Assembly (NCBI GenBank): GCA_003439945.1 | Contig: QVRM01006476.1 | Coordinates: 1-64,000 of the forward strand | Length of the DNA stretch: 64,000 nt | Direction: 5' to 3' | DNA from: Dermanyssus gallinae | Lineage: Eukaryota; Arthropoda; Arachnida; Mesostigmata; Dermanyssidae | The notes under the pieces: model-generated | Databases searched by the model: none | Seen by the model: only the letters and a program-made list of their open reading frames with translations | Told to the model about the DNA's origin: nothing | Translations under genes and position numbers: made by a program | Shown here: positions 37,021 to 47,888 of the stretch, piece after piece | Position numbering within the stretch: position 1 is the stretch's first letter | How the letters are laid out: every line of letters starts with the position of its first letter

Positions 37021-39510
37021 GTCTAATTTGGCTTCGTTCGTTAGTAACTTAGTTGGAAAGTTAATTGTCGTTGGATAACAAGTTGATTAAGCTTCTCATG
37101 AGCAAACCACGTCAGATCATACACACAGCATAGAACCACCATATCTGCAGCCGCTTCAACACTCGGTCGAAGTTGAATTTGCGCCTCGTGGTTTCACCGA
37201 TGGCTGCCCGGCAACTGGCGGATCAATGTTCTTTGTCTCCGTGTGCGCCCCTATGTTAGTAATAAATTAATTAATCAGTCACTCAGTCAGTGGTTAGCCA
37301 AGCGCGAGTGGCGATAGGAGAACAGGTTGATTCAAACAAAAAACACGTTTGAATCATTAGGCCGCACTCATTCAAGCCTTGAGGTAAACGTGAGACGATC
37401 CTTGTTTAGAACGTCGCGGGTCGGGCACATGGCACACGAATCGTGGTTCAGATACCCGCGCAGAGAGCGAGACAGAGAAAACGACAATCTGAGGAAGTGT
37501 GTATGCATGTAAGGCTTCCGCTAGATGAGAGACAGTAACTCTATCTAGCGACTGAGTTTCACTGTCGAAGAGCTTTGGTAAGTGTGTTTGGCGACGGCTT
37601 CTACCGCTACACTCGTTGACGCAAGCAGCAGTCAACTTCTGCCCCGCATAAAACGGATTATGTTGTGTATAATGTATAAATAAAATTTCCGTTTAACTTT
37701 GAATAAAAACGGTCACACATCCACCGCTTCAACCACTGGGAATGAGGACCGTTTGTGGATGCTGCGTGGTACTTGGTGTTAGACTTGGCTGGCAATAACC
37801 AATATGGCTGGCGACTGTCAAAGTGCAGTCAAAGTCTCGACAGTTAGAGTTACTGGCCTGCAGTTATCGCAGTCAATTTTTTGAATTCGCATTTGAATAT
37901 ATCTCGAAAACTGTGTGGCCTGAGAGGCTCTCCTCACTCATGCCATAATCTTGGAAACTTTCTTCAGCAAGCTCGTCCGGATTCTTGCAGGGCATTCGTT
38001 GCACAGCCATGCGCAGAATATCGTCGCGTGCAAAATACGCACGTAGAAACACGTATACTGCGAGCTAGCCTAAACAGGGTCCCCCCTGTGGCAATCGTGT
38101 TGATTGCACGCAAAGACGAGTGATTACACAAATAATTAAGGCGCATACTTAATAACAATCGACGCATGTTATTGCTTCCAAAAAAAATAGACATATTACA
38201 ATTTTGTTAAGAGTCGTTGAATTACTCAAGTTACGAAATAGTGTGATATAGTAGACACATTGTAATTAAGATCAGTACTTGATAACCAATTAAGTTACAT
38301 TTGATCTCTTTTTAAAAAGTATTTAAAAAAAAAAAACTTTTTAAAGCTTTTTATACTCCTGCCATACATGTACATGGATAAGTTACTCGTCATTTATCAT
38401 CCTCTTGTGAGGAAATGATGAGAGAAAGGGTGTAGTGAAATCCGCTGTGAATGCGCAAACATAAAATAAGAAAAAAAGGAGTTTTGCATTAAAAACACGA
38501 GTGACAATTACTTCTCGATATTTGGCATTCCTCCTATAGTACACAATGGTAATGGCGTAGCTATTTCAGTCGCTAAGCCGAGGTTAGTAGTGGGGACCAG
38601 CAATAGCCTCGCGTGAGAGCACAATAAGCACCACGCATACTAACCGCTTCTATTAGTACAGAGCAATAAAAGGTGCACCTCTCACTCAAGGTAATAGGAC
38701 AATAATCAGGACCGACCAGACCAAACACAACGACATTCTCTTCATACGAAAGAGTGGTTCAGTTCGACAGCATATCTACAGCACCTTGTCGTACAAGCTG
38801 TTACAAGCTAAAGCTGTTACACTTTCTCCTGTGGTTAACGAGCATAATTGATTTTTTTCTTAATTTTTAAAATTCCTAATTTTTTTCTTCTCGATCATGT
38901 GTTAATTACTTTGCGAGACCGGTAGAGCTAGCGATGGCGACGCACATGTCGTAGGCAAAAAAGGCTTTTTGGATAGCCGTAACCCGGGCCCGTGGGCCGC
39001 GAAGTTCACGCAAATGTTTCGTAAGACTCGAACGTTTAAAGTGTAATTAGGATGAAAATAAGTATACAATTACACCAAATGTATGAGCATAGCAAACAGT
39101 TGGGTTGAGTTCTGGCCGTAAGTGCAACACAACGCCTAGAGCCGCATAGGTCACACAACAATCGCGAGCCGTTCAAGACAAAATTCAATTGCAAAATAAT
39201 CCCTCAAGTGCCAAGCCACGTAGCAATGACAGCAATGGTGGCATGGTGATGATCTCTGAGAAAGCACAGTCGGCTTCTTCGTCGTCTTCCTTTGTTTTCG
39301 TTTGACCTTGCCCGGTTAGATTACAAACGAGCATTTAGCTCTGAGCGCTCAGACACGGAGCGGCCAAATCCCGGCACGTCCCTCCTTAAGCCAATCCGAT
39401 GCGGAACCTCGTCTTAAAAATGACAGTAAATAATAGTTTCAGTTGCATCACACACAATATTTGCTTCGCTCCTATTTTTTTTATTTTCTTGTGTTACTTG
39501 TGTGTGTGTA
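37021..39510. other. AT-rich unique sequence, no gene seen
   Basis: Only short open frames (up to 87 aa), none with a motif. A poly(A)-rich stretch lies near 38320-38336. Confidence 0.5.
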
Positions 39511-39514
39511 CATA

Positions 39515-39810
<296 letters not shown>

Positions 39811-39900
39811 TTAGAGATTTAGAGATTTTGTATGTTTTGTTTGGTACTGCCATCGCTCATTGCCTTCCCTACCTACTGCTGCTGCTGCCGCCACAATGAT

Positions 39901-39982
39901 GCACGTGTCGAGTTCAACTGTCACGTGCTTTTCACTATAGAGCATCGCCGGCCGGCTATTGGTCGGGTCTATAAAAGGGCGG
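39901..39982 (+). promoter_or_regulatory. Compact promoter: paired CACGTG boxes, CCAAT, TATA
   Basis: Two CACGTG E-boxes (39902-39907 and 39922-39927) start 20 bp apart, about two helical turns, and lie in 7-bp inverted arms (GCACGTG / CACGTGC). An inverted CCAAT (ATTGG) follows at 39958-39962, then TATAAAAG at 39970-39977 and a GC box (gggcgg) overlapping its end. Initiation would be expected near 40000. The first ATG downstream (40091) gives only 11 codons. The GC-rich frames at 40135-40593 have no ATG start, so the transcript could be non-coding or a spliced 5' leader. Confidence 0.5.
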
Positions 39983-40615
39983 ACCAAGGTCGCATACCGC
40001 GTGCACTCTGCACTGGTTTTACGCTCTCCGTCTATATATATATATATATATATCTATATGTATATATACGCTCTCCTCCCGCCCTCCCTCATGGCCATGT
40101 GCCGTTCGCCTCTGCTCTCTGACTGATCGACTGATTGGCTTGCCGACTGCTGCTGCTGGTTGACTGTTTGTCGTGTCCCTGCCGTGCACCACGGAAAACA
40201 CCACCAATCAGCTCGTGCCGGTTGGTGGTTCATTTCAATCGCTCTGCTGGTTCTCAAACCGAGTCAGTCCCCACTGTTCCAACATTCACTGTTCCGCTGC
40301 CTGTGTCTTCGGGCAGCTCCTTGCCGCTCCGAGAGAGAGAGAGAGGTAGAGCTTTACGGCTCGGACGTGCAGAGTGTCCTGCTCCTTCCGTGCCCTTCGA
40401 GTCCCGTTCCTCCGTCCGCGCTTCGAGTCCTTTCCGCCACTCCCGGGCGCGTCACGCCGACAACGCCGATAAAGAACATACAAGGTTGGCTAAAGCAAAC
40501 CCGTCTTGTTTGTCGATAATACTGCTTTCTTTTGTGAGACTTTGTAACGGCGCTGCTACCAAGTGTAACGATATTGTTATTAGGCTGAGCTAACCCCCCG
40601 GGGGGGGGGGGATGT
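39983..40615 (+). other. Putative transcribed region after the promoter
   Basis: Begins with a (TA)n tract (40034-40068). A 152-codon frame (40135-40593) is open but starts at TTG and has no domain. It ends in a C6/G12 homopolymer junction near 40595-40611. Confidence 0.3.
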
Positions 40616-40622
40616 ACACCTC

Positions 40623-40745
40623 AGTACGACGACGCCAAACTGCATCGCAACGAGGCTAGGGCTCGGATGAACAACAACACACCAACATAAGTCTTCATGT
40701 TCCGAATCCTAGCCTTTTCTTTGCGATGCAGTTACCGTCGTACTA
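40623..40745. repeat. Imperfect inverted repeat (about 48-bp arms)
   Basis: Left arm 40623-40670 and right arm 40697-40745 pair through agtacgacg, actgcatcgcaa and ggctagg/cctagcc blocks, with small bulges and a loop of about 26 nt. This could be a MITE remnant or the stem of a hairpin RNA. Confidence 0.75.
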
Positions 40746-40756
40746 CATACATACAT

Positions 40757-40758
40757 CA

Positions 40759-40853
<95 letters not shown>

Positions 40854-40855
40854 TA
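40757..40855. repeat. (ATT)n microsatellite
   Basis: Near-perfect TTA units for about 100 bp. Confidence 0.95.
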
Positions 40856-41037
40856 TTGGATGCTAAACAATGTTACAGTTGTGAGGTCTGAACGTATTAT
40901 TGCAAAGTTTTTTTCAATAATTAGTTTACTCCGTGGCGCCTAAAATAGATGCCGCTTTCCCTCTGCAAACGGCCAAGGACAACGCGTGCCTCAAGAATTG
41001 ACCCTCTCTTCGGTCGCTTGTGACCTCCTGAATTCGC

Positions 41038-41544
41038 TTACTTTAAATCTTTGAGAAATGCTTCGGTTCCCTTGCTGATTGGGCCTAGCGTCTCCATGGC
41101 AATAGGCACTAAAATATATCTTGTTTCCAGTCCAGCATATTTAACCCGTTTTCTGACGTCCGCGTGCTTTGCTACCCACCTCGGCTCAACGGAGCAGTGG
41201 TGTAAATAGGAAGCCGCGGTTGTGCACGAAACCGTTGCATTCCAAGCTAGGGACTTCCCATGTGACCATAATGCAATGGTCACCCCATCAGGTCTTTCTT
41301 CGCCAGCGGACACTAAACCTCTCGGTTCAAGTGTAGATTGTATACCGGCTTTTCTAAGGGACCTTATAATCACACTGTTTAGTTCAGCATGTCTGGACGA
41401 TCTACCGGCGTTCTTCGGGCAACTCAGTGGGTGTAGGCCACTGGAGTCTACCATCTCTCCACACAGTTTGCACTGAAAAGGCTCGCAGACGCAAGCGCCG
41501 ATTCTAAGTGCTGACATCATGCGGAAAGAGTTGGGATCCAGCAT
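41038..41544 (-). pseudogene. CCHC knuckle plus restriction-like endonuclease domain
   Basis: 168 codons. Near the start, CKLCGEMVDSSGLHPLSC gives the C-x2-C...H-x4-C knuckle. ERPDGVTIALWSHGKSLAWN follows, matching the PD...(D/E)xK-type motif of LINE endonucleases. The residue expected to be Asp after the tryptophan is Asn (LAWNATV, family form WDATV), which would probably abolish cutting. The domain ends ILVPIAMETLG, as in related elements and in the 14.3-kb remnant. Confidence 0.75.
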
Positions 41545-42166
41545 GGTGCCGAGTTGAGGCGAGGGTAAGGCTTTAAGCCAACCCCCACTGAAGTTATCTT
41601 GTGCCGCTAAGAATACGGCGCGGTCTCTCCGGGAAACAAGCTCGTCTAAAATCTCTCTGCTCTTTTTTTGCTTTTGAGCTTATCTAGGTTATATTGACTA
41701 GGATATTCTTCTAAATGGCCCGGGTCTAGCATGGTTCTAATAGTGTCCCGTGCTTTACTAGTTTCATATCTTATTTGTGGTCAAACTGCCTCCTCCACTA
41801 ACGAAGCTGCCACCGGACCAAACTGGACCAGCGAAGCAGCGTAGCAGACAGGAGCTAGGTCAGTGGCACTCCTTATTCCCAGACCACCTTCACGTATCGG
41901 AAGACTTGCTCTCTGTTAGGTGTTCTCTTCTAAATTTACGTTTAGGACTTCATTTAGTATGTCTCTGCTGACGTCATCATACGCCGTTAATTCTTCGGGG
42001 CACGTCAAAGCAGGACATGTACGCAGAATATAGTTAAATCTTGAAGACCCCAGGCTATATCTCCAAATGCACAGCGCAGCCTGAGGATGCAAGCGTGTCA
42101 GTCGTGGACGAATTTTGGTAAGGGCTTCTTTTTTCACAGAGAGTGTATGCGAAATGCCGTCTTGCT

Positions 42167-42736
42167 TTACGGGGGCCCCAAAACTTCTAAGTTGTTTAGC
42201 TCTACACGCGTGATATCAGGGAGTATTTCTGTGATCTTCTGAATTGCTTCCTCTCTCTCCTGAGGTGAGCCCCCGACAGCAGTAATCTCACATTTTGAAG
42301 CATTCAGTGTCAGTCCCCCGTCTTCTTCAAACTGCAGCACTCTTCTTAAATCTGTTGCGATGATACTTGCAGGGACGGCAAGCGTGGCGTCATCTAGATA
42401 CCACACGTTGAAAGGGCTCTGTAGTTGCGATACTAATTCTGATATACCGAGACTAAATAGAGCAGGTCCTAGCGGGTCACCCTGCTGAATGCCCGCATCC
42501 GAACGCAATGTTGAAGTTGTGCCCCAGGTTAAGAGTGAAGGATCTCTGTAACTTTGCCAGACCATAGGCAAAAGCTCTGGACTTTTCTTCATCACTGCAT
42601 CTAGTATCCTGTTCCTTCTTAACGTATTAAATGCATTGCAGAAATCAAGTTTCACCAGAACCCTTAGTTGGTCCTCAGTCTCCAAGAGGGCACGTGTAGC
42701 ATGTACTAGTGCTTCTGCGCCGCCTTTAACAGCCAC
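42167..42736 (-). pseudogene. Reverse transcriptase core
   Basis: The 189-residue frame shows the RT signatures: VLVKLDFCNAFNTL (first catalytic Asp), DAGIQQGDPLGPALFSL, and WYLDDATLAV with the YxDD box. Both catalytic Asp of the YLDD box remain. Just upstream, PHQVGVAVKGGAEALVHATR is the usual lead-in, but it is in a different frame from the RT N-terminus. The shift lies in an A-rich run (minus strand) at about 42755-42768. Alone it cannot make a working enzyme. Confidence 0.85.
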
Positions 42737-43011
42737 TCCAACCTGATGTGGCAGGATTTTTATTTTTTGCCATTGCTATCTTTGCAGCAATCCTAGGCAA
42801 AGTCAGTCCACAAGCTATGGGCCTTATAGAGTTGTCTTTTTTCTTAAGAGCTGTAAGATTCGCACCATAAAATACTGGTAGACAAAACTTAGGCAATGTG
42901 CCGTTTAACACTCTGCCTAGGAAAATGCTCAGATTATTATTATTATTATCTCGAACTGAACATCTGTTCATCTCAATAACTTGCGCTGCGGGACGTGTTC
43001 TATATATATAT

Positions 43012-43174
43012 AAAGTGTGTTGCAAAAAATTAGCAACTCATGTTTTTTGGTGATAATTTCGACTTGGTTTATTTGAATGGCTTGCATTTTAAGCGCATGA
43101 TGTACATGACGAAGCACTAGTATGGTGTATATTATCACCAAAAAACATGTTGCAATTTTTTTGCAACACACTTT
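43012..43174. mobile_element. 163-bp MITE with about 46-bp terminal inverted repeats
   Basis: The left terminus (43012-43057) and right terminus (43131-43174) are near-perfect inverted repeats. They start aaagtgtgttgcaaaaaa and run to ttttttggtgataat, with a few differences near the middle. The 73-bp centre is not palindromic and has no coding potential. (TA)n lies directly on both sides, as expected for an element that inserts at TA like Tc1/mariner MITEs. Mobilisation by such a transposase is inference. Confidence 0.8.
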
Positions 43175-43189
43175 ATATATATGCGCGTG

Positions 43190-44740
43190 TGTGTAAGGTA
43201 TTTTAAGAATCACTTGCATCATTAAAGTATCATATTTTTCAATACACAGCATAATTTTCATTTCAACACGAAATATCAATATTTATAAAATACAACATCG
43301 GTGAGGTGTTGATTTTTGTTCTATACAAGCCGTACCCGATAGCATACATTTAATAGCCCGCTATAGCATTGATCTCTAGTTTTCTGACGTTCATGGGATA
43401 TTTTAATCTGTTCCTTTTTTCTCAAACAAAACGGTCTAACGGTACAAAATCGCAAAAGCCTAAAGACCAGTGAGCATCCCCGTAACGCGAGATTACGCGT
43501 CCGGGCCATTTCTTCCTCAAAAGCTCAAATGTCATGCTGTCTGTGTGGATTGTGGCACCCTCTTCTGGCCGCGTTGTCGACAACCCGAGTCGCAATGGAA
43601 TCAGCAGTAGAGCGAGACATTCCGGCTTTCCCTGAAACATCTGCCTCTTTAGACTCGCAGATACGATCTTCGCCGTGCCTGGATTTGATGTAAATGTCTA
43701 CTTTGCTGTTAAAACTATCTGCGCAATGCTTAGAGATTAGAGTCTAATTGGGTCAAAGGTATGTACATGAATTTTTGTGAGTAGGTATTCGGAGGTTCAT
43801 AAGGGCATAGATTTAGAGCTCACAGTTTGGAGCTGGAGTTCATTTTTGGCTGTCACGAAATGGAGTATTGAGGCTAAGTTAGGTTAAGATAAACAAACGA
43901 CTCGACAGTTTTTCAAACAAACGACTTGAATGATTTGTCTGCAATACGTAGGGCAAGGTTTGCTCGCACGAATGAACGATATATGGTTGTGTCCGGTCTG
44001 ACATAACAAAGGGGAGTTACTGTGTGGTCGTGTTCGACTATCTGCCACAGGTGCTTTTGAAGCGCGTCACGACAGTAAGGAAGGCCAACATAAAGTACCC
44101 CTTCTTAACGCTGATATTCTGAACCCATGCATTTCTACTTGGACTATAGACCACCCAGTGCTCTTTTAATCCTCATTACATTACAACGCATTTGGATATC
44201 TGGGGGGGCGTCTCTTTAGAGATCAAATAACGCAGGAAGCACGTCATAATATTGCCGTAGCAGATCGGCTGTTGTTCTAGAGGGCAGCACCACGGGTCCT
44301 AAATGAGTGCTTCTTCGTAACAAGTCGCAAACAATTTTGCATGCGTGTCAGACACAGAGCATAAAGAAGTGCATACAGCATATCTACGTCTATAGAGCCG
44401 GTAACATATCGCTGGCGTCTATGAAAGCCTGCACTTTTTACCAGAGCACGTAATATGATAACAGTCAGCCCTAGGCAATGCGCGGGAGATCTGTTTTTAG
44501 AGCGACTATATAAAAGCGGAAATAAAAAATAAATGTTGTTTAGCGGTCGTTTGAAACCGAGATCTATTATCGGGTTGTTAAATATTTGCAAAAAATGTTT
44601 AATATTAATTACGGGTTGTTAAATATTTGCAAAAAATGTTTATTCATCTACTGTGAAACTCACTGTCCTTTACGGCCAACAGCAGTCCTTTTTGTGCCCT
44701 TAAAGCAAAGAGGTGACCTTAAATATTTGCAGCGATTGCA
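43190..44740. other. Unique sequence, no gene recognised
   Basis: Short frames only. A 41-bp tandem duplication (cgggttgttaaatatttgc) lies at 44571-44640. A TATA-like tatataaaag sits at 44505-44514 without other promoter elements. Confidence 0.45.
44571..44642. repeat. 41-bp tandem duplication
   Basis: Copies start at 44571 and 44612 and share cgggttgttaaatatttgc followed by aaaaaatgttta. Confidence 0.85.
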
Positions 44741-44745
44741 TGTCC

Positions 44746-44777
<32 letters not shown>

Positions 44778-44781
<4 letters not shown>

Positions 44782-44922
44782 AATATTGTGATGATTTATT
44801 AATCATTTACAATACGTTTGCACACTCGGCAGTGCTCGCCTTCTATATATATATATCAAGGCGAGCACTGCTGAGTGTGCAAACATATTGTAAATGATTA
44901 ATAAATCATCACAATATTTTCT
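44778..44922. mobile_element. Inverted dimer of the 65-bp TA-flanked unit
   Basis: Left arm 44778-44842 and right arm 44858-44922 are reverse complements over 65 bases with 2 differences, around a 15-bp TA-rich centre. Both outer ends run into (TA)n tracts (44747-44777 and 44923-44942). The right arm is 92 percent identical to the lone unit at 19969-20033. The unit has no coding capacity. Confidence 0.85.
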
Positions 44923-44942
44923 ATATATATATATATATATAT

Positions 44943-46115
44943 CAAACGAGAGAGATACTTACACTCCCGCCGCCAACGGGGGTTACGCGTTGGTGGCCTC
45001 TGCTTGACAATAATAGACATAATACTGTTCTAATAAGCCAGATATGCATATTTAAAAAAACTTAGCCAATGAAAGATAACTGACTTGGACTGAGATGCAC
45101 CAAAGAATTCACCAAAAGATAATTCTATGTCTGTTTGCATTTATTTTTATTTGTTCTCCATATGAGAATGCGAACTAGCCAAAATAAACCTGACATATTT
45201 TAAATCAGTGCCAGTGTATACATGTCTAGCGCTACACAGAATGCAACACATACTGTGTTGTAATACCTTCATTTTTTGGCTAATTAAGGAATGGAGAAAT
45301 ATTTTTGTTGTTGCCCGTTTTGCTATTGGCCCAGAGGACTCAATCTAAACGGAGAATTGAGTGGCATTTATTCTCTGCTGATCACACAGTCTTTTTGTAC
45401 CTGGATCGACTATCACTTTGTGTGTCATAGAAAAGATTTTCACATACATGATCGACTTAAAGAGCGCCATTCGGATAAAACGCTACTGATAAACACCAAC
45501 AAGTTTTACTTACAACATATTTGATTGAATTTGATTTATTCACTTAATTTGAATCGACATCGTTTTCTCTCATCTCCACGATAACTTTCACTTATGATGA
45601 AGAGTGAAGAAGAACACCAATTATATAGATTAGGCAAATCACTAAACGAACAAACTGCTCGGTGCTAATGTACCATAATTTGAGCCTCCAGGCTACACAT
45701 GTATTTAATGCATGCATATGCAAAGTATATATATATATATAAACCTTGACCGATATGCCAAATATATATCTATATATGATATGCTATATATACATATATA
45801 TACGTCACATATATATTTCTTGACGAGTCAATGGGTCAGTGCATCTGAAATAACCGATTCGTACGGATCAAGGCTACCAGCGTAAGTTACGGGAAACAAA
45901 AACAGAGATCATTGGACGTATGGTTCACGTAATACGGGTAGAGCGGCAACGATGATTCAAAATCTACAAATTTACGCTGTACAGACACAAGACAAAATTC
46001 GTTACCAGTTCTCCTGGTCAGCATAGACATTACGGATTCACGCAGCAATCAAGACTATAGATGGATGACACAAGTGACACCGCCACATCTTTATCATGAA
46101 TGGTCGCTGAGTAAA
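44943..46115. other. AT-rich unique sequence
   Basis: No gene recognised. Small TA-rich patches lie at 45728-45812. Confidence 0.45.
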
Positions 46116-46119
46116 TAAC

Positions 46120-46125
46120 TTTATT
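46120..46125 (-). terminator. Candidate polyadenylation signal of the zinc-finger gene
   Basis: This is the first AATAAA on the minus strand downstream of the stop codon at 47224, implying a 3' UTR of about 1.1 kb. Position is the only support. Confidence 0.3.
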
Positions 46126-47223
46126 TACAATATAGTGTGGCAGCTAGCCATTAACATGACACAACAACCTGTGTACAGCCCACACGGGTCCAGTTCGTTC
46201 CCATATGCACATTACTCCTCGAAGAAGACCACACACACACACACACATTCATCTTCTACTGATTAGAACTCTTCGACCATATTTTATATATATATACTTT
46301 GCCATCCATTCGCTACTGTTCTCTACAGCTACATTCGACCAGAAAATACATACGCACATTTTACCATTATTTTCCCTAATAAAACAGTAGTGTAGTATAA
46401 ATTAATAGTAACTGCAATGTAATGGTAGTATGAATAACACAAATAATAACAATAATAATAAAGCCATGCGCCTGACCGTCATGCTTCCGTACTTGGTAGC
46501 GACGCGTATCTATCTGCCTTTACAACATTCGAGATGATAGAGGGAAAAGGGGGAGCCGATCTAAGGGAACCGAGAGGAGCGTACACCTTTCGCTTTCCAT
46601 TCAGGCCACCATCGGCTGGCTGGCTGGCTGTCTACCTAGCTGGAGGGAGAGCCGGTCGGTGGGTGGCAACGTGCAGGAATGACATAATAATAAAGCAATA
46701 ATGTACGGAGCGTCGCAGCTCCATGTTGTCTTCTTCGTCGTCGGCTTCCGAAACGCGAATCAACGAAGTAATTAATTTATCGAGTCAACTGTTCGACAAC
46801 ATCGACTACAACATGGCAGCAGCAGCAGCAAGAACAGCACTAGCAGCAGCTAGGGTTGCACGAAACAAAAGCAGCGCCACGACTGCGCACGTAGACACAC
46901 GCAGTGTTGCGTGCCTTGACGACATCTGCAACCCCTCAGCTGGCTCCTCCGTGCTCCCGCGTCAACTCACGACGTCCGGGTCAAAGTCAATGACCGGCTG
47001 GCTGGTCTGTTTGTCTGTGGGTCTTTCTGTCGGCCGTCGGCTGGACCGAACCTTTGACCATCCTGCGGCTGCTGCTGCTGCTGCCGCCGAGGAAGCGCAA
47101 CCCCCTGTCTGCCCGCCCGCCAATCTTTTGTTTCTGTTTGTCATCGTCATCATTTCGCCGCCGCCCCCGCCACCCCCGCCTTCTTCCGCCCCAGTCACAC
47201 TCGTACCGCAGGTCCCACAGTGC

Positions 47224-47888
47224 TCAAGCGAGCTCCTCCTCCTCCTCGTAGCCCTCCTCGATGACGACCATCTCGCTGACGTCTTCGCCGTCCGCGTACT
47301 CGAGCGCCAGCTCGGCAATGCCCTCTTTGCTCAGCAGCTTGTTGTGGCGCGTCTTCAGGTGCCGCTTGTACGTGTTGCGCGTTTTGAAGCGCTGCTCGCA
47401 GTCGACGCACTCGTAGGGCGTCTCGCCGGTGTGCCGCCGAAGGTGCTCCTTGAAGTGCGACGGATGCCGGAACTGGCGGTTGCAGTCGAGGCACGTGAAG
47501 CGCGACGCGTTGTTGTGTATCAACATGTGATACTTCAGCGAGTGCTGGCGGGTGAACGTGGCGTTGCACGTCGTGCACGTAAACGGCTTGATGCCGGCGT
47601 GGCTTCGGTAGTGCGAGATCAGAGTGGCGGCCGCCGTGAACGTCTTGTTGTTGTTGCAGATCTTGCACTGCAGCACAAAGTCCGAGTCCGTGCGCTGGTT
47701 TAGCGCCTTCAGGCAGCGGAGCGCCATCTGACGCTCCCAGCCCGGAATCACCCGGCCGTTGTGCATCTTCTGCGCGGACTGCCCACCGTCGCCGCTGTTG
47801 GACAGCCCACTGACGGCCTGCATCTGCTCGTCGTGGATCTGGTTGATTGTGAGACGCATGTTGCGATCCGAACGATTGCCCGAGCCAC
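47224..47888 (-). CDS. Zinc-finger gene exon 8: four C2H2 fingers and stop
   Basis: Acceptor ttcgcgcag, phase 1, TGA stop at 47226-47224. Counting from the exon start, four fingers lie at residues 74-96 (C-x2-C-x14-H-x3-H, a long first finger), 104-124 and 132-152 (both canonical C-x2-C-x12-H-x3-H), and 160-181 (C-x2-C-x12-H-x4-H). The last linker is HTGETPYEC, the usual Kruppel-type linker. The others, HAGIKPFTC and HNNASRFTC, are variants. Before the fingers, WERQMALRCLKALNQRTDS looks conserved. The tail is acidic (EEGYEEEEELA). The region is GC-rich and free of repeats, as expected of a constrained domain. The 326-aa plus-strand frame here is a shadow. Confidence 0.93.

Larger units (their letters stand above)
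41038..43000 (-). mobile_element. Broken non-LTR retrotransposon, reverse transcriptase to RLE end
   Basis: On the minus strand, successive open frames give, in order: an RT N-terminal block (43000-42770, FYGANLTALKKKDNSIRPIA), the RT catalytic core (42736-42167), a post-RT segment (42137-41916, HPQAALCIWRYS), and a CCHC knuckle plus restriction-like endonuclease (41544-41038). The segments lie in three frames, so at least three frameshifts or indels have occurred. The order RT, zinc knuckle, PD-(D/E)XK-like nuclease is that of LINEs carrying a C-terminal restriction-like endonuclease. No ORF1 or 5' end is found. The 5' side stops close to the MITE at 43012. Confidence 0.8.

Noticed and set aside
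44505..44514. TATA-like tatataaaag
   Set aside because: Isolated motif in AT-rich DNA without other promoter elements or a gene downstream.
46723..47703. 326-codon plus-strand frame
   Set aside because: Antisense shadow of the four-finger exon, whose minus-strand reading has clear C2H2 motifs and a splice acceptor.
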